DNA of 64,000 bases from Candidatus Zixiibacteriota bacterium (GCA_030605835.1 JAUWHO010000027.1:1-64000), one strand, 5' to 3'. Shown: positions 49,223 through 59,879, counted from the first letter of the stretch. The notes: a model not told the origin generated them from the sequence alone. A program made the numbers and translations.

Positions 49223-49835
49223 AATCACCGAAACGCAAATATCAGCCAAAGAGGAAAAGCTCAGACTGATAGGAGACTGGCTCTCCGAGAGCGCGGAGCT
49301 GAAGCTGAAGATCAAAGAGAGCTTGAGCGAGGGCATCATTGAAGCCGCAGAGATGGTTGCCACCGCCATCAAAGGCGGGAACAAAATCCTCTTCTGTGGC
49401 AACGGCGGCTCCGCGGCGGACTGTCAGCATCTGGCGACGGAATACGTCGTCAGGCTCAAGGCCGGCGACGATAGACAGGCCTATCCCGCCATTGCCTTGA
49501 CCACCGACAGCAGTCTCCTTACCGCCTCCGCCAACGATTTCGGGTTCGAAAACATCTTCGTGCGCCAAATTGAGGCCATCGGTAGAAGGGGGGATATTCT
49601 CATCGCCATCTCCACCTCCGGCAACTCCGAGAATATCGTAAGGGCCACTGAGCTGGCGAAGAAAAGTGGCATTGAAGTCGTAGGTTTTCTGGGTCAATCC
49701 GGAGGCAGGCTTCGGCCGTTGGTCGACCTCCCCCTGCTGGTTCCCTCCAGTGAAGTTACCCGCATTCAGGAGGCGCACATAACCTTAGGACACATAATCT
49801 GCGAGCTTGTCGAGAAGATTATCTCCGGAAGATAG
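49197..49835 (+). CDS. gmhA: SIS-domain phosphoheptose isomerase
   Basis: ILFCGNGGSAADCQHLATEYVVRLK, ISTSGNSENIVRA, RIQEAHITLGHIICELVE. Confidence 0.93.
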   Translation: MQMPSTRNKITETQISAKEEKLRLIGDWLSESAELKLKIKESLSEGIIEAAEMVATAIKGGNKILFCGNGGSAADCQHLATEYVVRLKAGDDRQAYPAIALTTDSSLLTASANDFGFENIFVRQIEAIGRRGDILIAISTSGNSENIVRATELAKKSGIEVVGFLGQSGGRLRPLVDLPLLVPSSEVTRIQEAHITLGHIICELVEKIISGR

Positions 49836-49853
49836 TTGCCCGAAGAACAGCTA

Positions 49854-51275
49854 ATGAAACCCCACTCCCCTAAGATTAACACCATAATTCTCTTCGGAGC
49901 CCAGGCGGCGGCCTCATTCTTGAGCTTCGTCGCGATTTTTTGCCTCACCCGCTACCTGGGGCCGGAGAGGTTCGGTCTTTACGCCACCGCGCTGGCGTTT
50001 GTGGCTCTTTTTCTGCCGATCGCAGATCTGGGAATCGATTTAGCTCTGACCAGACTGGTGGCAAAAGACAGATCACGATTGAAGACCCTTTTGGGGTCAG
50101 CCCTGAAATTGAAAGCGGTCTTATTGGCCTTGATAGTCATCATCATCTACCTGGTCGCCCTGATTCTTAAATACGACCTCCACGAAAGGGGGCTCATCCT
50201 CATCGCAACTTTTGGGATGCTCTCACTGAGCATAACCAATAGCTTCATCGCCAGCATCAGGGCTCTGCAGAGGATGGAGATGGAGGCGGTCTCACTCATC
50301 CTTGGTAGACTATCCTTTGTCATCCTGGTTCTGATAATGATTTTCCTCGGGGCTGGATTGACAGAGATGCTCATTTGTCAGCTCTTGGGAAATCTGATTT
50401 TTGGGGTGGTGGCGTTTGTCCTCTTGACACGGAAAGTCGGGCCACTGGAATTTCCATCTGGCTTTGAATTCGGGCTCATTAAGGAGGGGCTGCCGTTTTG
50501 CCTCTCGGCTCTATTCGTCGTGGTCTATTTCAAGATCGACACCGTGATGCTCTCACGGATGGTGGGGGATAGCGCCGTCGGATATTACAACGCCGCCTAT
50601 AATTTGGTCTTCGCTTTGATGATTATCTCCAACTCCATGGTGGCGGTGGCCTTTCCGGTGATTGCCTCCCGTTATCGGAGCGATTTTGCAGGTGCTCAGA
50701 GTGTTTTCAAGCAGGGCTTCCGGTACAGTCTGGTTCTGGGGCTACCCTTTGCCTGTGGAGGAACGTATTTAGCTGCGGGATTGATAGGTCTCATATATGG
50801 ACAGAACTACTTTCCCTCGGTTCTGGCTCTAAAGATTATCATCTGGACGGTGCCGATAATCTTTCTCACCAACCTCTTCGGAAACTCCCTGGGGGGGATC
50901 GGTCTTCAGAAGAGGGTGGCAATGGTTGCGGGAATTAACGCCATCATCAACATATTGCTCAACTTCTGGCTCATCCCCAGATACAGCTTCAACGGTTCCG
51001 CGGTCGCCACGGTTGTGACCGAACTACTCGGATTGGCGATAATGACTCCGATGGTGCTGAAGATTTTCAAGCCGGATTGGGTCTCTGTGACTCTCTTAAC
51101 GGTCGTCTCGAATGTTGTTGCGGTGGCTCTGCTGTATGTCTTAAAGGTCGAGAATCTCTTCTATGGGGTGGCAATTTACTTCATTGTTTATATTTTACTG
51201 CTTCTGATGTTCAGAGTGGTGGGCCTGGGCGACCTCGCCTTCTGGAGGCGTCTCGGTGAGGTGAGAGAGGTTTAG
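49854..51275 (+). CDS. Polysaccharide flippase (Wzx/MOP superfamily)
   Basis: 12+ TM; ARYLGPERFGLYATALAFVALFLPIADLGIDLALTRLVAKDR-type N-terminus. ATG 49854 preferred; TTG at 49836 possible. Confidence 0.92.
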   Translation: MKPHSPKINTIILFGAQAAASFLSFVAIFCLTRYLGPERFGLYATALAFVALFLPIADLGIDLALTRLVAKDRSRLKTLLGSALKLKAVLLALIVIIIYLVALILKYDLHERGLILIATFGMLSLSITNSFIASIRALQRMEMEAVSLILGRLSFVILVLIMIFLGAGLTEMLICQLLGNLIFGVVAFVLLTRKVGPLEFPSGFEFGLIKEGLPFCLSALFVVVYFKIDTVMLSRMVGDSAVGYYNAAYNLVFALMIISNSMVAVAFPVIASRYRSDFAGAQSVFKQGFRYSLVLGLPFACGGTYLAAGLIGLIYGQNYFPSVLALKIIIWTVPIIFLTNLFGNSLGGIGLQKRVAMVAGINAIINILLNFWLIPRYSFNGSAVATVVTELLGLAIMTPMVLKIFKPDWVSVTLLTVVSNVVAVALLYVLKVENLFYGVAIYFIVYILLLLMFRVVGLGDLAFWRRLGEVREV

Positions 51276-51926
51276 ATGAAGTTCCCGGATTTCAGGGGTA
51301 AAGAGGAAGACATCGCCTCAATCCAGAAGAAATATCTGGAATATTTCCACGAAGCCGGAAGGGTGCTTGACCTCGGCTGCGGTCAGGGGACCTTTCTGGA
51401 GCTGCTGTCGGGGAGCGGGAAGGAGGCTTGCGGCATCGACAGTGACCCTGAAAAGATTAAGCGATGTCTCCAGAAGGGTTTGAAGGCAGAATGTTCGAGT
51501 GTGTTTGAATTCTTCGAGCACAGCGACAAACAGTTCGACGGCATCTTCGCAAGTCATCTAATCGAACATCTTTTACCTCAGCAGACAATGAAGCTAATTC
51601 AGACGTGTCATAATGTATTGACCGATGGAGGCGTGCTGGTGGTCATCACCCCCAACATCGGCAACTTGCACGTCGCCACCGAGACCTTTCATCTGGATTT
51701 GACCCATATCCGTCCCTATCCGCTCAAGCTTTTAGTGGCGCTCTTGGAGGAGGCGGGCTTTAGCGTTATCGCCTCCGGAGAGGACCCCGAGACCGCGACC
51801 GATTTCACAAGCTCCAAGCTCAAGAGGCTCTTGACGCGGAAACTGATCTTTAGATTGCTGCCCACCGCATTCCGGGATGCCATATTCTCAGGGGAGGACG
51901 TTTTCGTGGTGGGGAGAAAGGCTTAG
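51276..51926 (+). CDS. Class I SAM-dependent methyltransferase
   Basis: VLDLGCGQGTFLELL, ASHLIEHLLPQQ, VVITPNIGNLHVATETFHLDLTHIRPY. Confidence 0.9.
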   Translation: MKFPDFRGKEEDIASIQKKYLEYFHEAGRVLDLGCGQGTFLELLSGSGKEACGIDSDPEKIKRCLQKGLKAECSSVFEFFEHSDKQFDGIFASHLIEHLLPQQTMKLIQTCHNVLTDGGVLVVITPNIGNLHVATETFHLDLTHIRPYPLKLLVALLEEAGFSVIASGEDPETATDFTSSKLKRLLTRKLIFRLLPTAFRDAIFSGEDVFVVGRKA

Positions 51927-51928
51927 TT

Positions 51929-53071
51929 ATGCGCGTCGGCATAGACGTCCGTTGTGCCTACGGGAGAAAAACCGGTGTAGGTTATTACACCTACCACCTT
52001 CTGAAAGCCCTTTTTCGACTCGACGCTCATAACGAATATCTCCTCTTTTTCAACTCTTTGAAGGAGAGACCAGAAGCTATCTTCCAGGGGGAAAACCTGT
52101 CTTTGGTTCAACCTCCGTTTCGTCTGCCCAACAGGGTCTTGCACTTTTTCTGGCGCTACCTGGACTTTCCTGCAATAGAGAGATTCATCGGGCCGGTGGA
52201 GGTCTTCCATTCCCCGAATTATCAACTCATCCCCACCAAATCAGCAGCCACGGTCATCACCGTTTACGATTTATCCTTCCTGAAATTCCCGGAGGTGACC
52301 ATGCTCACAGCGAAACTCCATTACGCCAGAAAGATTTTCGACTATGTCCAGGGTGCGGATCTGGTCATCGCCATATCGGAAAATACTAAAAGCGATCTTT
52401 TGGAATTGACCAAGATCACAGAGGATAAGATATCTGTTATCCCCGGTGCTTGCGATGAGAAATTCAGACCGATAGATGATCCTCACCGCCTCGAGGAAGT
52501 GAAAGAGAGATATGGAATTCAGAACGATTATATCCTGTTTGTCGGGACTATTGAGCCCCGCAAGAATCTGGTGAGACTTTTGAATGCATATCACCGCATA
52601 AGAGATGATATTGAAGCCCAGCTTCTCCTGGTGGGAACCAAGGGCTGGCGGGACAGGGAGATCTATGAGACCTACGACCAACTTCGCCTGTCCGGGAGGG
52701 TGAAGTTTTTAGGTTACGTACCGGAGCAGGACCTTCCTTATCTTTACAGCGGAGCGCTTTTCTTTGTCTATCCCTCCATTTACGAGGGTTTCGGACTGCC
52801 ACCGCTGGAGGCTATCTCCTGCGGATGCCCGGTGATCTCCAGCAGGGTCTCCTCCCTACCGGAGGTCTTGGGTGAGGCAGCAGTTTACGTAGATCCTGAA
52901 GATGAGAATCAGATTGCGGAGGCAATCCTGCATTTATACGACGATCCCCAGGAGCGAAAGAGGCTCTCGGAGCTGGGTATTGCTCAAGCAAAGAGGTTCT
53001 CCTGGGAGGCGAGCGCGAAGATGACTCTACAGGTCTATGAGAAGGCCAGAGAGCTAAAGGGGTCGAATTGA
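51929..53071 (+). CDS. GT4 family glycosyltransferase
   Basis: [68 protein letters not shown]. Confidence 0.95.
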   Translation: MRVGIDVRCAYGRKTGVGYYTYHLLKALFRLDAHNEYLLFFNSLKERPEAIFQGENLSLVQPPFRLPNRVLHFFWRYLDFPAIERFIGPVEVFHSPNYQLIPTKSAATVITVYDLSFLKFPEVTMLTAKLHYARKIFDYVQGADLVIAISENTKSDLLELTKITEDKISVIPGACDEKFRPIDDPHRLEEVKERYGIQNDYILFVGTIEPRKNLVRLLNAYHRIRDDIEAQLLLVGTKGWRDREIYETYDQLRLSGRVKFLGYVPEQDLPYLYSGALFFVYPSIYEGFGLPPLEAISCGCPVISSRVSSLPEVLGEAAVYVDPEDENQIAEAILHLYDDPQERKRLSELGIAQAKRFSWEASAKMTLQVYEKARELKGSN

Positions 53072-54171
53072 GAATCGGCGTTGACGTCAGAAAGATCAGA
53101 GACGGCGGGATTGGAACTTACATCTCCGAGGTGTTAGAGAGACTCATTCCCGCCGATCCTGAGAATCATTACACCCTCTTTTTCGCTCCAGAGGATTTCT
53201 CCCAGTACAATTACTCCTGGGAGAATGTGACCAAGAAGGTCAATCGATCAGGGAAATACTCCCTCGGCGAACATCTGAGCTTTCCTCTTCAGGCTCGCAG
53301 GGAGAGACTAGACCTTTTCTTTTTCCCCCATTACACCAAGAGCTGGTGGATGCCCTGTCCGGCGATCACCACCGTCCACGACCTCATCCACCTCCGTTTT
53401 CCCCAGTACCTACCTAATCCTCTGGCCAAATATTATGCCAGGGTTATCATCGGGAGAGCCTGTAGAAGCTCAGAGGTGGTGATCACGGATTCGGAAGCCA
53501 CCAAGAGAGATCTACTGGAGCTCTTTGAAATCGAGGAGAAAAAAGTAAGGGTGATTTATATTGGGGTTGACCACCACACCTATTGTCCCCTCGAAAGGGA
53601 TAAGCTCACCTCTTTTACAAAGAAGCATTCTCTGTCGAGACCTTTTATACTTTACGTTGGAGCCCTGAAGCCTCACAAGAATATCCCCTCTCTGCTTAAG
53701 GGATATTCTCTATCCCCGCTTAAGGGAAACTTCGACATAGTGATTGCCAGCTTGTCTGGGGAAAACCGGGGAGAGTCAGATAAGCTGGCAGTGGAGTTGC
53801 ACGTACAGGATAATGTCCGTTACCTTCAGTCGTTGAAAAAAGAGGAGCTGATTTTACTTTATAATTGCGCCCAATTCCTGGTGTTCCCTTCCTTTTACGA
53901 GGGATTCGGTCTGCCGGCCTTAGAGGCCATGGCCTGTGGTTGCCCAGTAATTGCATCAAATCGAGCCTCCCTACCGGAGGTGGTTGGAGAGGCGGGACTC
54001 CTTTTCGACCCCGAAGAGCCCGAAGAGCTGGCAGAGAAGATGAGCCTGCTCGGCAACGATGAGGGATTACGTCGGGAGCTGAAGGAACGGGGGAGGACTC
54101 AGGCTCAGAAGTTCAGGTGGGAGCGAACCGCCGAAATGACTCTGGAGGTCTTCCGGACGGTTGCAACCTGA
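53068..54171 (+). CDS. GT4 family glycosyltransferase
   Basis: [66 protein letters not shown]; overlaps the previous gene. Confidence 0.95.
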   Translation: MRIGVDVRKIRDGGIGTYISEVLERLIPADPENHYTLFFAPEDFSQYNYSWENVTKKVNRSGKYSLGEHLSFPLQARRERLDLFFFPHYTKSWWMPCPAITTVHDLIHLRFPQYLPNPLAKYYARVIIGRACRSSEVVITDSEATKRDLLELFEIEEKKVRVIYIGVDHHTYCPLERDKLTSFTKKHSLSRPFILYVGALKPHKNIPSLLKGYSLSPLKGNFDIVIASLSGENRGESDKLAVELHVQDNVRYLQSLKKEELILLYNCAQFLVFPSFYEGFGLPALEAMACGCPVIASNRASLPEVVGEAGLLFDPEEPEELAEKMSLLGNDEGLRRELKERGRTQAQKFRWERTAEMTLEVFRTVAT

Positions 54172-54214
54172 GGCGCGATTTCATATTTTTGGGGAGACTT
54201 GAGAGGATTGAAAG

Positions 54215-55420
54215 ATGGGTCTGTCAGGGTCAACCCCGGCGGGGAAGGTTGCCATAGTTCACGATTGGCTCACCGGAATGCGAGGCGGAGAGAAGTGCTT
54301 GGAGATCTTCTGCGAGCTTTTCCCGGAGGCGGTCATCTATACTCTGGTCTATAACCAGGGTTCTGTCAATCCCACGATCGAGGCTCACCCGATAAGGACC
54401 TCCTGGGTTAACTCTCTCCCCTTCGCTCGAAACGGCTATCGCCACTATCTTCCGCTGTTCCCCAGGGCGATTGAGAGCTTCGATTTGTCCGGTTACGACT
54501 TGATCCTTTCCTCTTCCCACTGCGTTGCCAAGGGCGTCAAAGCCCCTCCGGGCAGCTTGCACCTCTGTTATTGTTACACCCCGATGAGGTATACCTGGGA
54601 CCGGCGAGAAGACTATTTCCCCCCGGAGAAGATGAACCCCTGGAGGAGAAAAGCTATCTACTTCATCCTGGACAGACTGCAAAAGTGGGACCGGGAGAGC
54701 AGCAAGAGGGTAGATACCTTTATCGCCTGCTCCGAAAACGTCAGAGAGCGGATCAAAAGATACTACCGGCGTCGGGCCGGACTCATCTATCCCCCGGTGG
54801 ACACGGAGTTCTTCACTCCCGGCGATGAAGGGGAGGATTTCTACCTGGTGGTTTCAGCATTAGTCCCCTACAAGAGAATTGACCTGGCGGTCGAGGCCTT
54901 CAATCGTCTGAGACTGCCCCTTCTGGTAGTCGGAACCGGGCCGGAGATGGAGAATCTGAAAAGGATCGCCAAGGGGAACGTAGAGTTTTTGGGGTGGCAA
55001 TCGCAGCAGGAGTTGCGGGAATACTATCGCCGTTGCCGGGCATTGATATTCCCGGGAGTGGAGGATTTCGGCATCGTCCCGGTGGAGGCCCAGGCCTGCG
55101 GACGACCGGTCATCGCATACGGGGAGGGCGGAGCTTTAGAGACGGTATCGGGGTCCTTCGCTGGCGGTGGTTCCCCTTCCGGGACAAGGATTTCAGGAGT
55201 CTTCTTTGAAGAACAGAACGTTGAGGCCCTGATCAGTGCCGTCGAGCTATCCCGTCAGATAGACTTCGATTCCGACTTCATCCGCAAAGGGAGCTTGCGT
55301 TTCTCTAAAGAGATCTTCAAGGAGAGGATTGCGGCCTTCATTAACTCTGAGGTGTCGGACTTCGTTCCGACTCGGGGTCGGGTCGGGCCGCGACTTTCGG
55401 CGCAGATCTCCACAAACTGA
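54215..55420 (+). CDS. GT4 family glycosyltransferase
   Basis: VAIVHDWLTGMRGGEKCLEIFCELFPEA, LCYCYTPMRYTWD, GVEDFGIVPVEAQACGRPVIAYG. Confidence 0.95.
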   Translation: MGLSGSTPAGKVAIVHDWLTGMRGGEKCLEIFCELFPEAVIYTLVYNQGSVNPTIEAHPIRTSWVNSLPFARNGYRHYLPLFPRAIESFDLSGYDLILSSSHCVAKGVKAPPGSLHLCYCYTPMRYTWDRREDYFPPEKMNPWRRKAIYFILDRLQKWDRESSKRVDTFIACSENVRERIKRYYRRRAGLIYPPVDTEFFTPGDEGEDFYLVVSALVPYKRIDLAVEAFNRLRLPLLVVGTGPEMENLKRIAKGNVEFLGWQSQQELREYYRRCRALIFPGVEDFGIVPVEAQACGRPVIAYGEGGALETVSGSFAGGGSPSGTRISGVFFEEQNVEALISAVELSRQIDFDSDFIRKGSLRFSKEIFKERIAAFINSEVSDFVPTRGRVGPRLSAQISTN

Positions 55421-55435
55421 AGAAGGTTTTTTGAG

Positions 55436-56860
55436 ATGACTTCCTCGGTTCGCAAGAATTTCCCTACCCTGGTTTCGGCGATGCTTGTTGCCTCCGACCT
55501 GGTAGCGATATTCTTCTCGGTTCTGTTCTCTTACTGGCTGAGATTTTTTTCTCCCCTGGCAAGGAGTCTCCCGGTAACAAAGGGGATTCCACCGTTGGAG
55601 TGGTATCTTTACGGAACCATTTTCGTGGCCTTAGTCTGGGTTATCATCTTCGCCCGCCACGGGATGTATCGAAGTCGCCGAGAGGTGTCGGCTTTCGAGG
55701 AGCTCTACTGTGTTTTTCAGGGAATCACTCTCGGTTTCATAATCGTTTTAGCCTCCAGTTTCTTTTTGCGGGGGGAGACCTCCTTCTCCAGACTGGTTTT
55801 AGTAATGGTTTGGCCCCTCAGCGTCCTCTCTGCCACCCTCTTCAGGCGGCTGCTGCGCTTCTGGGAATTGAAGATGCTAAAGAGCGGCTTTGGAACCAGA
55901 AAAGTAATCATCGTAGGGCAGGGGGAGCTCGCTCGAAGAGTGTATAGGAGTCTCCAGCGAAACCCTCAGAGGGGATACGAAATCCTGGGCAGTTTCACCG
56001 AGGATAGAGACCTTCCCCCCTTAGGTCCGGGCTGTCCGCAGTTGGGAAGGATAGAGGAAACTGGCAGCATGGCCGCACCTCTGAAGCCCCAACTGGTGAT
56101 GATCGCGCTTCCCTCCGAGTATAATCCCTGGATTCTGAAGTTCGTTTTGGCCTATCCCGACATAAACGTTGAATTCCAACTGGTGCCCGACCTTCTGGGG
56201 ATGATCGCCAGCCGGGCCGAAATCACTCAACTGGAGGGATTACCTCTTATCTCCGTGGGCAAAACCCCCCTCGACGGGTGGGGCCGCGTCCTGAAACGAA
56301 GCATCGATATTGCAGTCTCCGGCGTGGGGTTAGCGCTACTGTCTCCGATCATGTTGATCCTGGCAATTCTGGTGAAGACCACCTCCAGAGGTCCGATGAT
56401 CTTCAGCCAGGAGAGAACCAGCGTGAACGGCAAGAGATTCAGACTGCACAAATTCCGCAGTATGAGACAGAACGCAGAGGCTGAGACCGGGCCGGTCTTC
56501 GCCGCCGAGAACGACTCCCGAACCACCAAGCTCGGGGCCTTGCTGAGAAGAAAGCACTTAGATGAACTTCCCCAGCTCGTCAATGTCCTCAAGGGAGACA
56601 TGAGCCTGGTGGGACCTCGTCCGGAGAGACCCCATTTTGTGGAAAAATTCAAGAAGGAATTCCCCCTCTACTTTTCCAGGCACAAGGTCAAGACCGGCAT
56701 TACCGGCTGGGCTCAGGTGAATCAGCTGCACGGCGACACCTCTATTGCCGAAAGAACCAAATACGATCTCTATTACATAGAGAATTGGTCTCTGTTCCTG
56801 GATTTGAGAATCATCCTCCTGACCCTGAAGGATTTCCTCTCCTCCAGGAACGCCTATTAG
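55436..56860 (+). CDS. Polyprenyl glycosylphosphotransferase (undecaprenyl-phosphate sugar phosphotransferase)
   Basis: RVLKRSIDIAVSGVGLALLSPIMLILAILVKTTSRGPMIFSQERTSVNGKRFRLHKFRSM; DELPQLVNVLKGDMSLVGPRPERPHFVEKF. Confidence 0.97.
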   Translation: MTSSVRKNFPTLVSAMLVASDLVAIFFSVLFSYWLRFFSPLARSLPVTKGIPPLEWYLYGTIFVALVWVIIFARHGMYRSRREVSAFEELYCVFQGITLGFIIVLASSFFLRGETSFSRLVLVMVWPLSVLSATLFRRLLRFWELKMLKSGFGTRKVIIVGQGELARRVYRSLQRNPQRGYEILGSFTEDRDLPPLGPGCPQLGRIEETGSMAAPLKPQLVMIALPSEYNPWILKFVLAYPDINVEFQLVPDLLGMIASRAEITQLEGLPLISVGKTPLDGWGRVLKRSIDIAVSGVGLALLSPIMLILAILVKTTSRGPMIFSQERTSVNGKRFRLHKFRSMRQNAEAETGPVFAAENDSRTTKLGALLRRKHLDELPQLVNVLKGDMSLVGPRPERPHFVEKFKKEFPLYFSRHKVKTGITGWAQVNQLHGDTSIAERTKYDLYYIENWSLFLDLRIILLTLKDFLSSRNAY

Positions 56861-56908
56861 ATGGTGATTGGTGAGTGGTTAGTCGTGAGTGGGAGGTTGG
56901 TGAATGGG

Positions 56909-57172
56909 TTAGTTGCCTTCCCTCATGAAGTATTCCTCGCCAAGCTTGGCGAAGACAGCCTGCGGCTTGAGGCCCTCCCTCTTCAATAGCTCTATTGTGG
57001 CCTGCAATCGTTCCGGCATAACCTCCAAGGCCACCCCACAATTGGATGAGAGCTCCTTGGGAACGGGAACGACGTCGATCTCGGGGATGACCTCCTTGAG
57101 ATGTCGTTCCGCAGCCAGCACTTGGTGGACGGACTGAAAGAGTAAAAGCGCCTTCTTTCGAGTTTTACCCAT
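56909..57172 (-). CDS. DUF3343 family protein (putative Se/S carrier)
   Basis: ALLLFQSVHQVLAAERHLKE...PVPKELSSNCGVALEV; overlaps the upstream cysteine desulfurase-like gene. Confidence 0.87.
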   Translation of the reverse strand: MGKTRKKALLLFQSVHQVLAAERHLKEVIPEIDVVPVPKELSSNCGVALEVMPERLQATIELLKREGLKPQAVFAKLGEEYFMREGN

Positions 57173-58337
57173 TTGCTCGATGGAAACGCCTGACTATTTC
57201 CTCAACCGCCTCGACGGCCAAATCTACCTCCTCCAGGGTGTTGAAGTATCCGAGACTGAAACGGATTGTACCGGCGGGGAAGGTGCCGATATACTTGTGG
57301 GCGGCAGGAGCGCATTGCAGTCCCGGCCGAGTCATTATCCTGTATTCCCGGTCTAAGATCCTTGAGACCTCCGTGGGGTCAACCCCCTTAAGGGTAATCG
57401 AACAGATATTAGCTAAACGCTCGGCAGCACCATCTCCGTAGACGGTGACGCCTTCAATGGCGCTCAGAGCAGCTCGGAGTCGAGCCCCCAGTCTTTTCTC
57501 CTTGTTCATTATACTCTCCACCCCCTCTTTCATTATGAACTCAGTGGCAGCCAGGAGTCCCGCCATCCCGGCGGAGTTTCTGGTTCCGCTCTCGAAACGG
57601 TCAGGAAAGAAATCGGGCTGCTCTTCACTTTCAGAATTGCTCCCGGTGCCTCCTCGAATCAGAGGCTCGATCTGGATCCCTTCCGCTATATAAAGTCCCC
57701 CGGTGCCCGGAGGTCCCAGCAGGGACTTATGTCCGGTGAACGCTAAAAGGTCGATGCCGTCTGATTCGACCTCAACAGGATAGCAGCCCGCGGTCTGAGC
57801 CACATCCACCAGCAGAGGCACCCCTCCTTTGAGCTTACTAATCTCTCTTAGGGGAACGATCTGTCCGGTGACGTTACAGGCGTGATTGACAACGATCAGG
57901 TTCAAGCCCTTCCCCACCTCCCGTCTGAGCGTCGCTAAGTCGGGCCTCCCCCTTTCGTCAAGGGGAAGCAGGACGATTTCTCCCTTCTTAGCCCTCAAAA
58001 GATACCTCAGGGGGCGCATCACCGCGTTATGCTCCAGGGGGGTAGTCAGGACTCTGAAGCCCTGGGGCAAGAGTCCCCGGAGGACCAAGTTTATAGCTTC
58101 GGTGGCTCCGGAGGTGAGAATTAGCCTTCTGGAGTCTTCTATGCCGAAGAGCCGGCACAAACTCTCCCTTGCGGCGAAAAGAATTCTGGCGGCGGCAATA
58201 GATTGCGAGTGCCCGGAGCGCCCGGGATTGGCACCTATGTCTCGCAAAAAGTCAGCCACCGCCTCGGGAACGCCGGGGGCTTTCGGAAACGAGGTAGAGG
58301 CGTTGTCGAAGTAGATTATTTTTCTCGTCTCTTTCAT
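57165..58337 (-). CDS. Cysteine desulfurase family protein (class V PLP aminotransferase)
   Basis: IIYFDNASTSFPKAPGV, LTSGATEAINLVLRG, LLAFTGHKSLLGPPGTGGLYI (PLP Lys), MTRPGLQCAPAAHKYIGTFPAGTIRFSLGYFNT (Cys). Confidence 0.93.
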   Translation of the reverse strand: MKETRKIIYFDNASTSFPKAPGVPEAVADFLRDIGANPGRSGHSQSIAAARILFAARESLCRLFGIEDSRRLILTSGATEAINLVLRGLLPQGFRVLTTPLEHNAVMRPLRYLLRAKKGEIVLLPLDERGRPDLATLRREVGKGLNLIVVNHACNVTGQIVPLREISKLKGGVPLLVDVAQTAGCYPVEVESDGIDLLAFTGHKSLLGPPGTGGLYIAEGIQIEPLIRGGTGSNSESEEQPDFFPDRFESGTRNSAGMAGLLAATEFIMKEGVESIMNKEKRLGARLRAALSAIEGVTVYGDGAAERLANICSITLKGVDPTEVSRILDREYRIMTRPGLQCAPAAHKYIGTFPAGTIRFSLGYFNTLEEVDLAVEAVEEIVRRFHRANG

Positions 58338-58681
58338 GGGGCAACAATTGAGCCGGCCTCAAAGAGGGTCTTGGCGATCTCCCCCATGTTGTTGATCTTT
58401 CCGACCGCCAGCTTGTCCTTCGACTTATAGTAGTCCAGACAGGTGCCGCAGAAGAGGAGCTCCACCCCGTTTTTCGCCAACTCGAACAGCTCCTCCAATA
58501 CCGGTGACCCTTGAGTCCCCAATCTCACACCCTGGTTATAGCAGACGATCTTTCTGGGGAGGAGCTTGTCACGGATGATGGTCTTCAGAAAATTCCGCAG
58601 AAGAAGTTTCCCCAACTCCTCTGGGCCAGTTCCCATCCTGTCATCCGTGAAAACCACGATTCTGTTCCGGTCAGATACCAT
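58334..58681 (-). CDS. YedF-like DsrE-domain selenium/sulfur metabolism protein (no TusA domain)
   Basis: IVVFTDDRMGTGPEELGKLLLRNFLKTI...VCYNQGVRLGTQGSPVLEELFELAKNGVELLFCGTCLDYYKSKDKLAVGKINNMGEI. Confidence 0.85.
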   Translation of the reverse strand: MVSDRNRIVVFTDDRMGTGPEELGKLLLRNFLKTIIRDKLLPRKIVCYNQGVRLGTQGSPVLEELFELAKNGVELLFCGTCLDYYKSKDKLAVGKINNMGEIAKTLFEAGSIVAP

Positions 58682-58695
58682 TTCCTCTCTCCGCT

Positions 58696-59853
58696 TTAAG
58701 TCTCCAAGACTCGTATGAGTTTTCTGATCTCAGTTACGTTGTTATAGAAGTGAGGCGATACCCGGATGCCTCCCTCCCGCAGTGAGGTTATTATCCCCTC
58801 TTCTCTCAATCTTCTGTGAACCCGGTCAATCCCCGGACCGGTGAAGTTGATGATTGAGGACAGATGTTTCTCCTCCAGGCTGCTCTTCAATTCGTAACGG
58901 GAAGAACTGTTGATATGGTCGATGAGCAGCTTCAAAAGCCTCCGATTGTGTTTCTCGATGTTCTTTATCCCCGCCGAGAGAAGCATGTCCAGACAGGCAT
59001 CAAAACCGCGAATATCCAAGAACGGATAGCTGCCGAATTCGAAGCGTCGGGCAGTCTCAAAAGGCTTCAGATCGTAGCGCAAGAGGTTGGTGAAATCAGG
59101 TTTCTTCTTCCCCCGGCACCAATCCACCGAGAGCCAGCCGGAAAAGGGGGTGCCGAGGCTCCTTTTGGCCTCCGAAGAGAGATAGACAAATCCTGTGCCC
59201 GGAGGGGACAGAAGCCATTTGTGTCCGCCGCAGGAGAGCAAGTCGATCCCGCACTCCTTGACATCCAGAACCTGATTGCCGACCCCCTGAATGCCGTCGA
59301 CCACGAAGAAAATATCCTTCTGTTTGCAGATTTCTCCCAGAGCTTTCAAGTCATTCTTATATCCGTTAAGAAATTGGACGAAGCTGACGGAGAACACCCT
59401 CGTCTCCGGTGTGATGGCATCGTGAAAACGGCTTATGTCGAAAAAACCATTCTTGGTCTTTATGAATTTGACGCGAATCCCCTCGCTTCTGAGGTTCAGC
59501 CAGGGGTAGACATTTGCCGGGAACTCCACCTCCGGAAGCAGTATCTCATCTCCACTTTTCAACCCCAACCCCCGGCAGACGAGGTTCAAACCGTAAGAAG
59601 TGTTAGTTGTCAGAGCAATCTCGGAGCTTTTCGCCTTAATCAATCTAGCACACTTCTCCCTGACCTCCTCGACGATCCTGAAGGATTCGGGGTCGTGCTC
59701 GTTCTCGGTATAAGAAGAATCGTAGAGAAACTTCTCCATCACTCTCTTAGCGGAAAGAGGAAGAGGTCCCTCGGAGGCGTTATTCAGATAGATACATTTC
59801 TTGGTCAGCGGAAAGTATCTTCTGAGGTGGGATAAGCTCTTTTTCCCTGCCAT
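58696..59853 (-). CDS. Class V PLP-dependent aminotransferase without obvious cysteine-desulfurase Cys
   Basis: CIYLNNASEGPLPLSAKRVMEKFL, LLSCGGHKWLLSPPGTGFVYL (PLP Lys); C-term REGGIRVSPHFYNNVTEI. Start trimmed to MAGKKSLSH at 59853 because the longer ORF overlaps the upstream gene. Confidence 0.9.
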   Translation of the reverse strand: MAGKKSLSHLRRYFPLTKKCIYLNNASEGPLPLSAKRVMEKFLYDSSYTENEHDPESFRIVEEVREKCARLIKAKSSEIALTTNTSYGLNLVCRGLGLKSGDEILLPEVEFPANVYPWLNLRSEGIRVKFIKTKNGFFDISRFHDAITPETRVFSVSFVQFLNGYKNDLKALGEICKQKDIFFVVDGIQGVGNQVLDVKECGIDLLSCGGHKWLLSPPGTGFVYLSSEAKRSLGTPFSGWLSVDWCRGKKKPDFTNLLRYDLKPFETARRFEFGSYPFLDIRGFDACLDMLLSAGIKNIEKHNRRLLKLLIDHINSSSRYELKSSLEEKHLSSIINFTGPGIDRVHRRLREEGIITSLREGGIRVSPHFYNNVTEIRKLIRVLET

Positions 59854-59879
59854 CGCGGTTTCTGTAAGGTTAGGTGTGG

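Noticed and set aside
58864-59835. Plus-strand ORF (323 aa) antisense to the class V aminotransferase
   Set aside because: The minus strand has the PLP-site motif; the plus product looks like antisense translation.
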